Assembly (NCBI GenBank): GCA_014729705.1
Contig: WJJK01000092.1
Location: 1-15,968 of the forward strand
Source: Candidatus Altarchaeales archaeon
GTDB taxonomy: Archaea > Altiarchaeota > Altiarchaeia > IMC4 > SCGC-AAA252-I15
Length of the DNA: 15,968 nt
Reading direction: 5' to 3'
The position numbers were made by a program, and so were the translations under genes. Below, piece after piece: positions 6,836 through 14,060 of the stretch. The notes beneath the pieces are model-generated. The model was not told the DNA's origin and ran no database searches. It saw only the letters and a list, made by a program, of their open reading frames with translations. How positions within the stretch are numbered: position 1 is the stretch's first letter; every line of letters starts with the position of its first letter.

Positions 6836-7693
6836 CTAATTGGTTATGGTAACGGGTACCTCGTCATATCCCAACACAACAAGGGCTGCGGCCCTATGAC
6901 TGCCTGCGATTTCCAACTTACCATTAGGCGCCCTATGAGCACGCACATAGTCGTACTTAAAAGGGCCCTCAGCGTACCCGTACTTCTTCATGCACTCATA
7001 CACTGTGTGCGTATAGCGCCTGTTGAAACTCTCAGGAAGATCCCGGGTAGTCTTGTCAAATCCAATAAACCCACCCTTGGGACGTTGAATTTCTTTCGGA
7101 CGGATCAAGTCTTTCTGTTCCAGGAACATGTCCCAAAATCTATCCGGATCCTCTCGAGGGATAGACTCGTCAGCAATATATTCCTCCAACCAAGGTATAA
7201 GTTTATTCCTGGCAACATCCCTGATTATTACATTTGGGTCACTCAACTTAATCTTTGTTGCAAAATCAATATTGTACGCCCTTCGTGCTTCCTCAAAAAC
7301 GAGGCACATTCTATAGAAATCTCTCTTGGTGAGGTGGATACGGTTGTTGCGGTAGTGAACATGGATAGTATCACCGCCACCATCCTTATCCGCGCCGCCC
7401 TCTGTGAATTCTACAGCTAGCCTGTTGTGGTGAAGACGATCTCCCTTTAGGACCTTGGTACTGAGATGATCTGCCAGATCGTCATGACACCGAGGGCGCC
7501 CCTTATCTTCATAGGCTTTACGGGCAGCAATCCAATGGTCAGACATATCTAGAAATTCATCTTCCGTGTATACCATCCGAAAGTCTTCAACGTGGTCGTG
7601 AATACACTCCCGCAGTTCCAAGTTGCACTGATGATCATAATACAGAGTTTGATCAACCTCTCGCTCTGCAAGGATCTTGATGTTCTTTCCCAT
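6836..7693 (-). CDS. ParB/sulfiredoxin-fold domain protein in the glycan cassette
   Basis: A 285-residue protein whose last 30 residues carry a ParB/Srx-type signature: AGSHRAAALVVLGYDEVPV, with the G-x-H-R at 264-267, compared with 'DGhHRl.Aak.lGl..vpv' in ParB N-terminal domains. The upstream YDYVRAHRAPNGKLEI fits the strand before it. The first 230 residues are charged, mostly helical, and not recognised. ParB-fold domains are not only DNA partition proteins: the family includes nucleases and the kinase SerK, so this one may be a nucleotide-dependent enzyme or a sugar-cluster accessory. The start codon overlaps the stop of the glycosyltransferase gene (TAATG), which ties it to the cassette rather than to a partition system. 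No ParA is present here. Confidence 0.6.
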   Translation of the reverse strand: MGKNIKILAEREVDQTLYYDHQCNLELRECIHDHVEDFRMVYTEDEFLDMSDHWIAARKAYEDKGRPRCHDDLADHLSTKVLKGDRLHHNRLAVEFTEGGADKDGGGDTIHVHYRNNRIHLTKRDFYRMCLVFEEARRAYNIDFATKIKLSDPNVIIRDVARNKLIPWLEEYIADESIPREDPDRFWDMFLEQKDLIRPKEIQRPKGGFIGFDKTTRDLPESFNRRYTHTVYECMKKYGYAEGPFKYDYVRAHRAPNGKLEIAGSHRAAALVVLGYDEVPVTITN

Positions 7694-8493
7694 TATTCAA
7701 ACTCCTGGTACAGCTCTGCAAAAGGCAGAGGGTGGGTCCCTTGATAAGTTAACAGCTGCGGCTCAACTTCTTTCGGCGCGTCTTCTTTGGCATAATTGTC
7801 AAACTCTCGGCATACAAAATCGTATTCCGGAACCTCCTCGACAGGGAGTAAATTTTCCTCTGGGTGGTAGAAAGTGTCCATGTTGCGCACCCGCTGACTT
7901 ATAAGTTCCGGATCTCCGATACGGGAGTAATGAAACATCCATACAGGGCTCAGCAGGTGCTTGGCGTATTCTCGCCGGGTTGGGATACAACTCATACCAT
8001 CGCCGGAGCTATATGTGTGGGTATCCCCGTAAGTCAGTCGGGTGATCTGAGCACACCAATCTCTACGGATGGTGTGCAGGTTCTGATAGAAGTAGATACG
8101 CTGAAAGTCTACCCCGCAGGCTTCTTGGGCCGCCGCCTGGGCAGGAAGCTCTTTTATCTGATCTACATCATCCTCATGGAAAGCTTCATCCAGCTGCAAG
8201 TAGAGACGCCACTGGTTAGTGCAACGAGACATGGCAATGTCGGTTTGGACACCAAGTTCCAAACCCCTATTGAAGTTATCCATGTTCCAACGGGACTCAT
8301 AGAGAGTAAGATCCAAGTCCTGCGCGAGCTGCTTTACCACTTCATAAGTACCATCTTCTGTGTATGGGTCATAAGCTAGAACTACGTCCTCACAAACCGG
8401 ACGTAGCGTGGTCAGACACTCCCGAATGGGGTACTTGAACTTAACTACGTTGCGCGCGATGGTGTATCCGCTAATGCTATTTGCTTGCGACAT
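7693..8493 (-). CDS. Glycosyltransferase family 2-like protein
   Basis: A 266-residue protein. It opens with ISGYTIARNVVKFKYPIREC, a version of the 'isa..iarNe..fi...l.Sl.p..dEivv.d..S.DgT' start of family 2 glycosyltransferases, continued by CEDVVLAYDPYTEDGTYEVV. The acidic residues in LAYDP and the EDGT run match the nucleotide-binding part of the fold, and WRLYLQLDEAFHEDD (about 94-108) fits the 'l.lDaDE' metal-binding strand. The product is probably a cytoplasmic transferase adding a sugar to a phage or host glycan; there are no membrane helices. It is the second gene of the cassette, follows a methyltransferase gene after a 58-base gap, and overlaps the next gene by one base. Confidence 0.75.
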   Translation of the reverse strand: MSQANSISGYTIARNVVKFKYPIRECLTTLRPVCEDVVLAYDPYTEDGTYEVVKQLAQDLDLTLYESRWNMDNFNRGLELGVQTDIAMSRCTNQWRLYLQLDEAFHEDDVDQIKELPAQAAAQEACGVDFQRIYFYQNLHTIRRDWCAQITRLTYGDTHTYSSGDGMSCIPTRREYAKHLLSPVWMFHYSRIGDPELISQRVRNMDTFYHPEENLLPVEEVPEYDFVCREFDNYAKEDAPKEVEPQLLTYQGTHPLPFAELYQEFE

Positions 8494-8551
8494 TGGTCTT
8501 CCATCTGTAAGGGCGTCGATTACTATTCTGCTCAGAACGAGTGGCCCATTA

Positions 8552-9151
8552 TTATTTACTCGCTGTTATATATAGTTCCCAATCATTTTCAACAACCCTC
8601 TTAACATCTTTAAAACCCGCCCTTTCCAGACGTGGCTTGAATGATTCAAAAGTATAGAGGGCTTTATGGGCTCCCCATTCAGTATAGTGTCCCGGATGGG
8701 GTATTCTGCCATCTGGTATGGAATTTCTTTCCCAACGGGGGTTGCCCGAGATCTTCTCCCAACCATCCGGACCTCCGGGATAATCGGAAAATCCACCAAA
8801 TATGGCTACCATTATCTCCTCAGTAGAATGAATGCCTTCTACATAAGCCCGACATAGAAAATCCAGATCTGGCATCTTGATAGTCATCTTACCCTCTGGT
8901 TTTAGAACTCGACACCATTCTGACAAGACATCCTCTATCTCCGCGTAAGAGATATGTTCCACAGTATGAGAAGAATAAAGTTCATCAACTGAGTTATCTT
9001 CCAACCAACGAAGGTCTCGAATATCGGCCTCAATATCTACGTTACCGACTTTCACAACGTCTACATGAAGGAAGCCGGGCTCTCCGTGTGGCCCTGAACC
9101 CAGTTCAATTTTTGTGGGTCTATTCAGCGCTGTCGTCCTGTAATTCATCAT
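8552..9151 (-). CDS. Class I SAM-dependent methyltransferase
   Basis: About 199 residues from the ATG at 9151 (an adjacent ATG is at 9148). An ATG at 9172 is less likely because it has no ribosome binding site, whereas GAAGAAG precedes 9151. Motif I is KIELGSGPHGEPG. FLHVDVVKVGNVDIEADI gives the acidic SAM-ribose strand, VDELYSSHTVEHI is motif II-like, and CRVLKPEGKMTIKMPD is the motif III region. This is the Methyltransf_11 layout found in sugar O-methyltransferases and in the 'predicted SAM-dependent methyltransferase' genes of glycan loci. It overlaps the end of the AAA+ gene by about 30 bases, so it is translated from the same message, and it opens the sugar-transfer cassette. Confidence 0.8.
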   Translation of the reverse strand: MMNYRTTALNRPTKIELGSGPHGEPGFLHVDVVKVGNVDIEADIRDLRWLEDNSVDELYSSHTVEHISYAEIEDVLSEWCRVLKPEGKMTIKMPDLDFLCRAYVEGIHSTEEIMVAIFGGFSDYPGGPDGWEKISGNPRWERNSIPDGRIPHPGHYTEWGAHKALYTFESFKPRLERAGFKDVKRVVENDWELYITASK

Positions 9152-11120
9152 TAGACTTCTTCTTGGCAACATCCGGTTTAAAGATCAAGGACTCTCTATC
9201 CTTAGACAGGGTTACATTCACCTTACTATTGTCCTCGATCTCCTTCTTCAGGATGGACTTGGCCAGAGGGGTATTGAGATACTTCTTGATAGCTCTTCTC
9301 ATAGGCCGGGCACCAAACTTCTTATCGATACCTCTGTCTATGAGGAAGTTCTTAGCACCAGTTGTAAGTCTTAAGGTTATTCCCTTGTTAGCAGAGAGTT
9401 GTACGGAAACCTCTTCAAGTAGAATGTTCAAGATGTGAGTATAATCCTCTCGACTCAATAGTCGGAAATGAACTACCTCATCGATACGGTTCAGGAACTC
9501 AGGCTTGAACTTCTTCTTCAAGGCCTCCTTACGTGCCTTGGCAGTCTTGCCCTCAGTACTGGCGTGAACATCCCCGAAACCTACAGTCCGAGAAAGATTG
9601 TCTACTTCCTTCACACCAATGTTCGAAGTCATGATGATAAAGCACTGTTGGAAAGAGACTTTCTTGCCTCCCTTACTTTCTGTTAGTACACCATCGTCCA
9701 GGATCTGGAGAACCCGCTCATGGAAGTTTCCGTGAGCCTTCTCAATCTCATCCAAAAGAACGATAGAGAAGGGGTGCTTCGATACTTCCTTGGTCAGGTG
9801 ACCACCATCATCATAACCTATGTAGCCCGGAGGAGAACCAGTAAGCTTAGCCACCTCGTGGGGGTGCTGGTACTCTTGGCAATCCACCCGCACCAGATGA
9901 GCATCCAGTACTTCTGATAGAGCCTTAGCCGTCTCTGTCTTACCTACACCAGTATTTCCAGTGAAAAGCAAGCACCCCAACGGCTCATGTTCTCTCTTCA
10001 ATCCCACGGAGGCACGTTGAATAGCCTCAGATAGAAGCTCCACGGCTTCGTCCTGGCCTACAATGTGCTTCTTAAGTTCTGTGTCCAGATTGAGGAGAGT
10101 TTCTGCTGGGACATCAGAGAACCTCTTTTTGCTCGTCCTGACAGTTCGATCGTCATTACCGGCTGCCATCATCGTCCTATTTCGAGCTCGAGCTCTCTGT
10201 CTCTTCTTGTATTCAGCCCTTACCTTTTTGAGGTCTACATTTTCCAAACGCAGGAATGGATTATAACTCACTGCGATTTCATAAAGTTCTTCAACAATCT
10301 TGGGAGGGGAGGTATGCCTCGTAACTCCCATCGTGTCCAATAGGTGGAAAACATCAGAGTAATCCTCAATACAAAGACGGACCACTAATAGGTGAAATCC
10401 TCGAGTACTTTCAAAGGGAGTACCTCCTAGTAGTAGTACAGCTGAATCTTCATCCGCTTCATACTTTCTAACATTAAGACCTACACCCATTTTCTTCCAA
10501 CGATGACCCACTAACTCATAGGGAACATCGTCTCCGTCCCCATTTCCTCCACCGCCAGGGCTCTCCGAGTCAGCGAAGGGGTTGTCAATGGGAACCCCGT
10601 TGGGTCCTGCGGGAGCCTGAGGCTCGTCTTCGTCGTCCAAGAAAGGATTACGCGGCAAATCATCCTCCAGTTCAGGCGAGTTGGTAATAGTCGCCGGTCC
10701 AAAATGAGAAAGCGGCGGATCTTGATTCCACAAATCGTTATCCGTCAGAGGCCTAACCTGCTCTCCCTTTTTCTGGTCCACAGAAGATCTAACTTTTAGA
10801 ACGTTGTTGTCATTAATAAAGATGTTCTCAGGTTTAAACCCGGGGCTGTAGCGATAAACTAACTCAAGGGCTTCCTTACGGATATCGTCTACCTTGGAGA
10901 GCAACTCCTGCCGCCGTCGAATGTGATAGAAGAAAGGGCCGGAGTTAGCCATACAAGTTCCCAAGACAAAGTCTTCGTAGAAGATTTTGTAAATAAGACC
11001 TTTTTCAGGAGCCAAAAGCGCAAGCTTATCGTTTATGTCCTCTTCTGGAAACTCTATGATTAAGATGTGGAAGTCGGCAGACTCCAAGAATACCTTATGA
11101 GTAATGTACTCTCTTGACAT
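9120..11120 (-). CDS. Clp/Hsp100-type AAA+ ATPase with a phage-specific N-terminal half
   Basis: A 666-residue protein. Residues 345-640 are a class II Clp AAA+ module (like the D2 ring of ClpA/ClpB): IVGQDEAV (353-360), Walker A GNTGVGKT (388-395), pore loop GYIGYDDGG (432-440), Walker B VLLDEIE (454-460), sensor-1 TSN (498-500), FLNRIDE (542-548, Arg545 as arginine-finger position), and sensor-2 GARPMRR (603-609). Clp proteins of this class unfold or remodel proteins by threading them through a hexamer. ClpB and ClpA have two AAA+ rings; this protein has one. Residues 1-112 and about 198-305 are unrecognised and resemble each other weakly. They flank an acidic, Gly/Pro-rich linker (about 145-198) with two NPF motifs. 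A basic segment (301-335) precedes the ATPase. It follows the recombinase gene by 12 bases with AGGAAGG as binding site. It may remodel replication or recombination complexes. Confidence 0.9.
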   Translation of the reverse strand: MSREYITHKVFLESADFHILIIEFPEEDINDKLALLAPEKGLIYKIFYEDFVLGTCMANSGPFFYHIRRRQELLSKVDDIRKEALELVYRYSPGFKPENIFINDNNVLKVRSSVDQKKGEQVRPLTDNDLWNQDPPLSHFGPATITNSPELEDDLPRNPFLDDEDEPQAPAGPNGVPIDNPFADSESPGGGGNGDGDDVPYELVGHRWKKMGVGLNVRKYEADEDSAVLLLGGTPFESTRGFHLLVVRLCIEDYSDVFHLLDTMGVTRHTSPPKIVEELYEIAVSYNPFLRLENVDLKKVRAEYKKRQRARARNRTMMAAGNDDRTVRTSKKRFSDVPAETLLNLDTELKKHIVGQDEAVELLSEAIQRASVGLKREHEPLGCLLFTGNTGVGKTETAKALSEVLDAHLVRVDCQEYQHPHEVAKLTGSPPGYIGYDDGGHLTKEVSKHPFSIVLLDEIEKAHGNFHERVLQILDDGVLTESKGGKKVSFQQCFIIMTSNIGVKEVDNLSRTVGFGDVHASTEGKTAKARKEALKKKFKPEFLNRIDEVVHFRLLSREDYTHILNILLEEVSVQLSANKGITLRLTTGAKNFLIDRGIDKKFGARPMRRAIKKYLNTPLAKSILKKEIEDNSKVNVTLSKDRESLIFKPDVAKKKSNDELQDDSAE

Positions 11121-11132
11121 TAAATCGCCTTC

Positions 11133-12041
11133 CTATTTTTGTGCTGCCTTGATAACCTGGATTGCTTCCGAGTGAGTTAGTTCCTCAAACGTCTGCTTTG
11201 GATGTCCTTGCTCGTCTGTAACCTGAGCCAAGGCGATTAGATCTGGTTGAGATACTCCTTTCTTATTAGCCAAGCTGTTCAGCGCAGACATCTGGGTGGA
11301 GTTGATACCCCTACCAGTACTATTCCCGGCGAAAGGGTTGGGACGCGACGGCGCTGCGGCTGCTGCAGCTTTAGGGGGTGCCGGAGGCGTAGGGGGCGGC
11401 GCCGGGCGAGAAACCGGCGCAGTGTTGGTGTTGCCCTGACCCGCAAAAGGATTCGGCTTAGAAGCCGGAGGGGCCGGCGGTCGCGGAGGTCCGCTGCCTG
11501 GACCAGCCGGCGGCGCAATGCGAGTTTCTCGATCCGCCGGAGGGCGTGGCGGCGCTGCTGGAGCAGGCGGACGTGCAGGAGGGGCCGGAGGCGCTGCAGG
11601 GGCCTTCGCCCTATTTGGGGTTGTTCGCTGCGGAGGCTTGAAACCGCCCGCTGCTTCAGGATCATCATCCCTATACAGCTCCAAAGCTAAACCAAACTGA
11701 CTGGCACACTTCTTAAGCCCGTCACTGGCTGCGCCCTTAAAAGCAGAGCCCATATCAACACCCCGGTTGATTTTGCAGGAACCAAACTGCTGCTTGATGA
11801 TTGGATTCCCTTGCTCTTCCCAGGTCTTGAGCTCTACACCTACGATAACGCTATCCTCAAACTTCTCGTGAAAGAAAACTCGACTATCCCAAGCATAATC
11901 AAAAGCCTCGTTTAGAAGCTCAATAGCATACTCGGTGGGAATGTAGTCAAAAGACATACCCTGACCGCCTGCCCGAGACTTAACGCGTGAACGATCCAGG
12001 GGCCGCTGAATAACGGTACGTGCTTGCTCAGAAATAGCCAT
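11133..12041 (-). CDS. Rad52-type single-strand DNA annealing protein with Pro/Ala linker
   Basis: A 302-residue protein. Residues 15-125 resemble the Rad52/Rad22-like annealing fold: FDYIPTEYAIELLNEAF (31-47), the strand block VIVGVELKTWEEQGNP, and the diagnostic DMGSAFKGAASDGLKKCASQFG (residues 96-117), the analogue of the Rad52 'KgA.TDA.KRAl..FG' helix. Residues 131-245 are a low-complexity linker of Pro, Ala and Gly, probably disordered. Residues 246-302 (beginning STQMSALNSLANKKG) form a small helical bundle of the type found at the C-terminus of phage recombinases. In phages such proteins anneal single strands in recombination-dependent replication. The DNA of the linker is locally very GC-rich. 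The linker has two NPFAG motifs (197-201, 235-239). The start overlaps the upstream stop (TAATG) with AGGAG eight bases before it. Confidence 0.82.
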   Translation of the reverse strand: MAISEQARTVIQRPLDRSRVKSRAGGQGMSFDYIPTEYAIELLNEAFDYAWDSRVFFHEKFEDSVIVGVELKTWEEQGNPIIKQQFGSCKINRGVDMGSAFKGAASDGLKKCASQFGLALELYRDDDPEAAGGFKPPQRTTPNRAKAPAAPPAPPARPPAPAAPPRPPADRETRIAPPAGPGSGPPRPPAPPASKPNPFAGQGNTNTAPVSRPAPPPTPPAPPKAAAAAAPSRPNPFAGNSTGRGINSTQMSALNSLANKKGVSQPDLIALAQVTDEQGHPKQTFEELTHSEAIQVIKAAQK

Positions 12042-12349
12042 TACTTGTTCTCCTGTTCTTCAGAAACAACCTCTTCTTGAGGCTCTTGGTAAACTTCTCC
12101 GTTAGGTAAAGGCATACCATCACGGGGGAAAATCTTGGTCTTTGTAATACGATCAGAAAGCTTCAACTTATTAGCCAAAAGATACGCATTTACAGTCGGG
12201 TTATTTAATACCGCCAAAGACGTAAACAGAATACGATTAACATCACCAGACGCAGCTGCTCCGCCCACAGTGAGCTCTCCGATACCCTCAAAATATTGTA
12301 CCGTAGGGATGTTGTCCTCATCAGAGCGTCTGCCATCAAAACTGGACAT
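12041..12349 (-). CDS. Small acidic-tailed protein of unknown function (102 aa)
   Basis: I do not recognise this 102-residue protein. It has a short disordered start (MSSFDGRRSDEDNIPT), a central folded part with GIGELTVGGAAASGDVNRIL and NPTVNAYLLANKLKLS (probably helical), and a very acidic C-terminus (VYQEPQEEVVSEEQENK). Such an acidic tail is reminiscent of the tails of phage single-strand binding proteins, but no OB fold can be argued from this length. It has a strong binding site, AAGGAG seven bases before the ATG, and its stop overlaps the start of the annealing protein gene (TAATG), so it is probably co-made with it and may take part in recombination. Confidence 0.7.
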   Translation of the reverse strand: MSSFDGRRSDEDNIPTVQYFEGIGELTVGGAAASGDVNRILFTSLAVLNNPTVNAYLLANKLKLSDRITKTKIFPRDGMPLPNGEVYQEPQEEVVSEEQENK

Positions 12350-12397
12350 TCTAAGATCTCCTTTTCAAAGCAATAATAAGGTAGGGGAGGATTGTTG

Positions 12398-13156
12398 TCA
12401 ACCCTGCTCCATAAAGAGATTGATTCTTCTATGGTACCAATCTTCCAGGAGGTTGGAGCTGCTATGAACCTTTGAATCTCCTACACCAGTTATTATTTCG
12501 ATACCCAAATCTTCACACACTTCCCATTCAGGGATGTTTGTAGGATCGGTCCGGTCGCCCCCTTTTGTAAATACGTGAGGCTGTATAACCTTTAGTGCCT
12601 CACATACAGTCGTATCGTCCTCAATTTCAAAGGGGACTACTAAATCTACACCCCTAATTCCCGCCACAATCTGACTCCGAACCTCCAAGGGCATAAAAGG
12701 GCGGCCTTTCTTATTGGTCAGAAACCAATCACCATTTACAATCACTACTAGAGAATTACCATATCTCTTAGATTCTAAAAGGCAAGATAAATGGCCCGGG
12801 TGCAAAGGATCAGCGGGGCACGAAGTACATACTACTTTCCCTAAACGTGGGCGTATTTCCTGAAAAGACTCACTATGTAAAGTAACAATAGGAGCCAAAA
12901 ATTCTGGGCTAAAATCCAGATCCAAATGGTCTCGCTTTTTAGCATTGCAGGATATACACAAGGGTTGAATGTTATTGATAAGATCCGTACCCCCTTTAGA
13001 GATAGGAATAATATGATCCCGGGTCAATGCAGAAAATTGAGAATTGGATTGAAAAATCAAGGCAGACTCTTCTATGCCGCACTCTGCACAACAATAATTG
13101 AAACGTTTCTTGACACTCTCCCATTCCTCTGGGCTGTGATTTCCAAAAGTACTCAT
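12398..13156 (-). CDS. HNH endonuclease domain fused to HldE/TagD-like nucleotidyltransferase
   Basis: From the ATG at 13156 this is 252 residues. Residues 8-80 are an HNH nuclease: zinc pairs CAEC (23-26) and CISC (67-70), the catalytic region LTRDHIIPISKGG (44-56, with Asp47-His48), then NNIQPLC. Residues 104-240 match the cytidylyltransferase-like family (PF01467 type). ADPLHPGH (115-122) carries the nucleotide-binding HxGH, VVIVNGDWFLTNKKGRP fits the strand and loop after it, and VDLVVPF plus FTKGGDRTD (KGGD 198-201) match HldE C-domains and glycerol-phosphate cytidylyltransferases. SSS (232-234) fits the 'STT/SSS' phosphate loop. The usual Phe-Asp before LHxGH is Ala-Asp here. The combination is unusual. 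The frame stays open upstream and encodes a convincing basic extension (13157-13270). Confidence 0.85.
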   Translation of the reverse strand: MSTFGNHSPEEWESVKKRFNYCCAECGIEESALIFQSNSQFSALTRDHIIPISKGGTDLINNIQPLCISCNAKKRDHLDLDFSPEFLAPIVTLHSESFQEIRPRLGKVVCTSCPADPLHPGHLSCLLESKRYGNSLVVIVNGDWFLTNKKGRPFMPLEVRSQIVAGIRGVDLVVPFEIEDDTTVCEALKVIQPHVFTKGGDRTDPTNIPEWEVCEDLGIEIITGVGDSKVHSSSNLLEDWYHRRINLFMEQG

Positions 13157-13270
13157 TTTCCGTAATTTCCTCTTTCGGTTAAGTTCCCTGATAACATCTC
13201 GGTTCTCTTGACGCCATCTCTTAGCGGAAGCCTTACCCTTATCCGTTTTGGAGTAACGACTTTCATTAAT
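13157..13270 (-). other. In-frame N-terminal extension of the HNH protein, without a canonical start
   Basis: The 38 codons upstream of the ATG at 13156 are open in the same frame and encode a highly basic stretch that includes SRYSKTDKGKASAKRWRQEN and ELNRKRKLRK. Repeats of the 'S/T-x-K-GKA...KR' kind followed by a basic helix are common at the N-termini of phage HNH endonucleases, so this DNA is probably coding. No ATG, GTG or TTG exists in this frame before a TAG. The best-placed candidate is ATT at 13270-13268, six bases after GAGG. A frameshift from the ATG at 13266 is the other option. Confidence 0.5.
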
Positions 13271-14000
13271 TGTTTTCCTCTTCGTATTTATCTAATGCAC
13301 CAATGATGTCGGTAACGATTTTACTACGCACAACATCTTGACGATCAAATCTAATAACAGAAACCCCACGAACCTCTTCGAGGGCGTCCTGAAGCCTATC
13401 AATACCTGACTTCTGACCCGAACGAACTGGGAGATCTGATTGATAAGGATCTCCGTTAATCACCATCTTGCAGTTATCTCCCACACGGGTTACGGCCATT
13501 ACGAGCTGGTTGAAGGTAGCGTTCTGTGCCTCGTCCATAATAACGAAGCAGTTATTAAACGTTCTACCACGCATGTAAGCAAGTGGGGCTATTTCTACAT
13601 ACCCCCGCTCAATTTTCTGGTTAGTAAGCTCAACACCTATAATGTCATAAAGGGAATCAAAAATAGGACGGAGGTAGGGATTTAGTTTATCCTCAATACC
13701 TCCAGGTAGAAAACCTATTTTTTCTCCAGCCTCAATAGCCGGGCGGGCAATAACTATTCTCTTCATCTTCTTAGCCCAGTGATGGCCTAAAGCCTCGTAA
13801 ACTGCTAAATAAGTCTTTCCGGTACCAGCTGGGCCAGAAGCTATAACAACGCTATTATTTTCGATCGACTCTAAATACTGACTCTGATGCTCATTGCGGG
13901 GAGAAACTTCCTTTAACTTTGAGAACTGCCGTTCTCTAACAGGCTTGTTCTTGTCATTAGAGCGCCTGTTGTTGTCTCGCCTATTGTTTTTAGATGCCAT
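13266..14000 (-). CDS. phoH: PhoH-like ATPase
   Basis: A 244-residue PhoH-family P-loop ATPase. Walker A is GPAGTGKT (56-63). The family-specific block RPAIEAGEKIGFLPG (86-100) with EDKLNPYLRP follows. Walker B is VIMDEAQN (153-160), and the sensor region NGDPYQSDLP (182-191) is as in cellular PhoH. A basic, Asn-rich tail (1-30, RRDNNRRSNDKNK) precedes the core and may bind nucleic acid. The family is widespread in phages; its biochemical role there is unsettled, with RNA helicase or RNA-processing links proposed for cellular members. AGGAGG is present but 12 bases from the ATG. Its TAA overlaps an ATG in another frame and the start of the HNH extension. Confidence 0.92.
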   Translation of the reverse strand: MASKNNRRDNNRRSNDKNKPVRERQFSKLKEVSPRNEHQSQYLESIENNSVVIASGPAGTGKTYLAVYEALGHHWAKKMKRIVIARPAIEAGEKIGFLPGGIEDKLNPYLRPIFDSLYDIIGVELTNQKIERGYVEIAPLAYMRGRTFNNCFVIMDEAQNATFNQLVMAVTRVGDNCKMVINGDPYQSDLPVRSGQKSGIDRLQDALEEVRGVSVIRFDRQDVVRSKIVTDIIGALDKYEEENN

Positions 14001-14060
14001 TCAGGGTTTCGGCCTCCTTCTGAAGATTAGACCTAAATACCCACCGGTCTGAAACTAAAT

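Noticed and set aside
6896..7420. 174-codon open frame on the plus strand
   Set aside because: It is antisense to the ParB-fold gene, has no protein features or binding site, and the opposite frame has clear motifs. The same applies to the plus-strand frames at 7864-8379 and 6311-6655.
11247..11690. Arg-rich plus-strand frame of 147 codons and a 129-codon minus-strand alternative frame
   Set aside because: Both are by-products of the GC-rich Pro/Ala linker of the annealing protein; the low-complexity DNA keeps all frames open and the products have no plausible fold.
13153..13266. 37-codon minus-strand ORF starting MKVVTPKRIRV, with neat TAATG and ATGA overlaps
   Set aside because: The frame of the HNH gene over the same bases encodes a far more protein-like, family-typical sequence, so the overlaps are probably fortuitous, unless a frameshift links the two.
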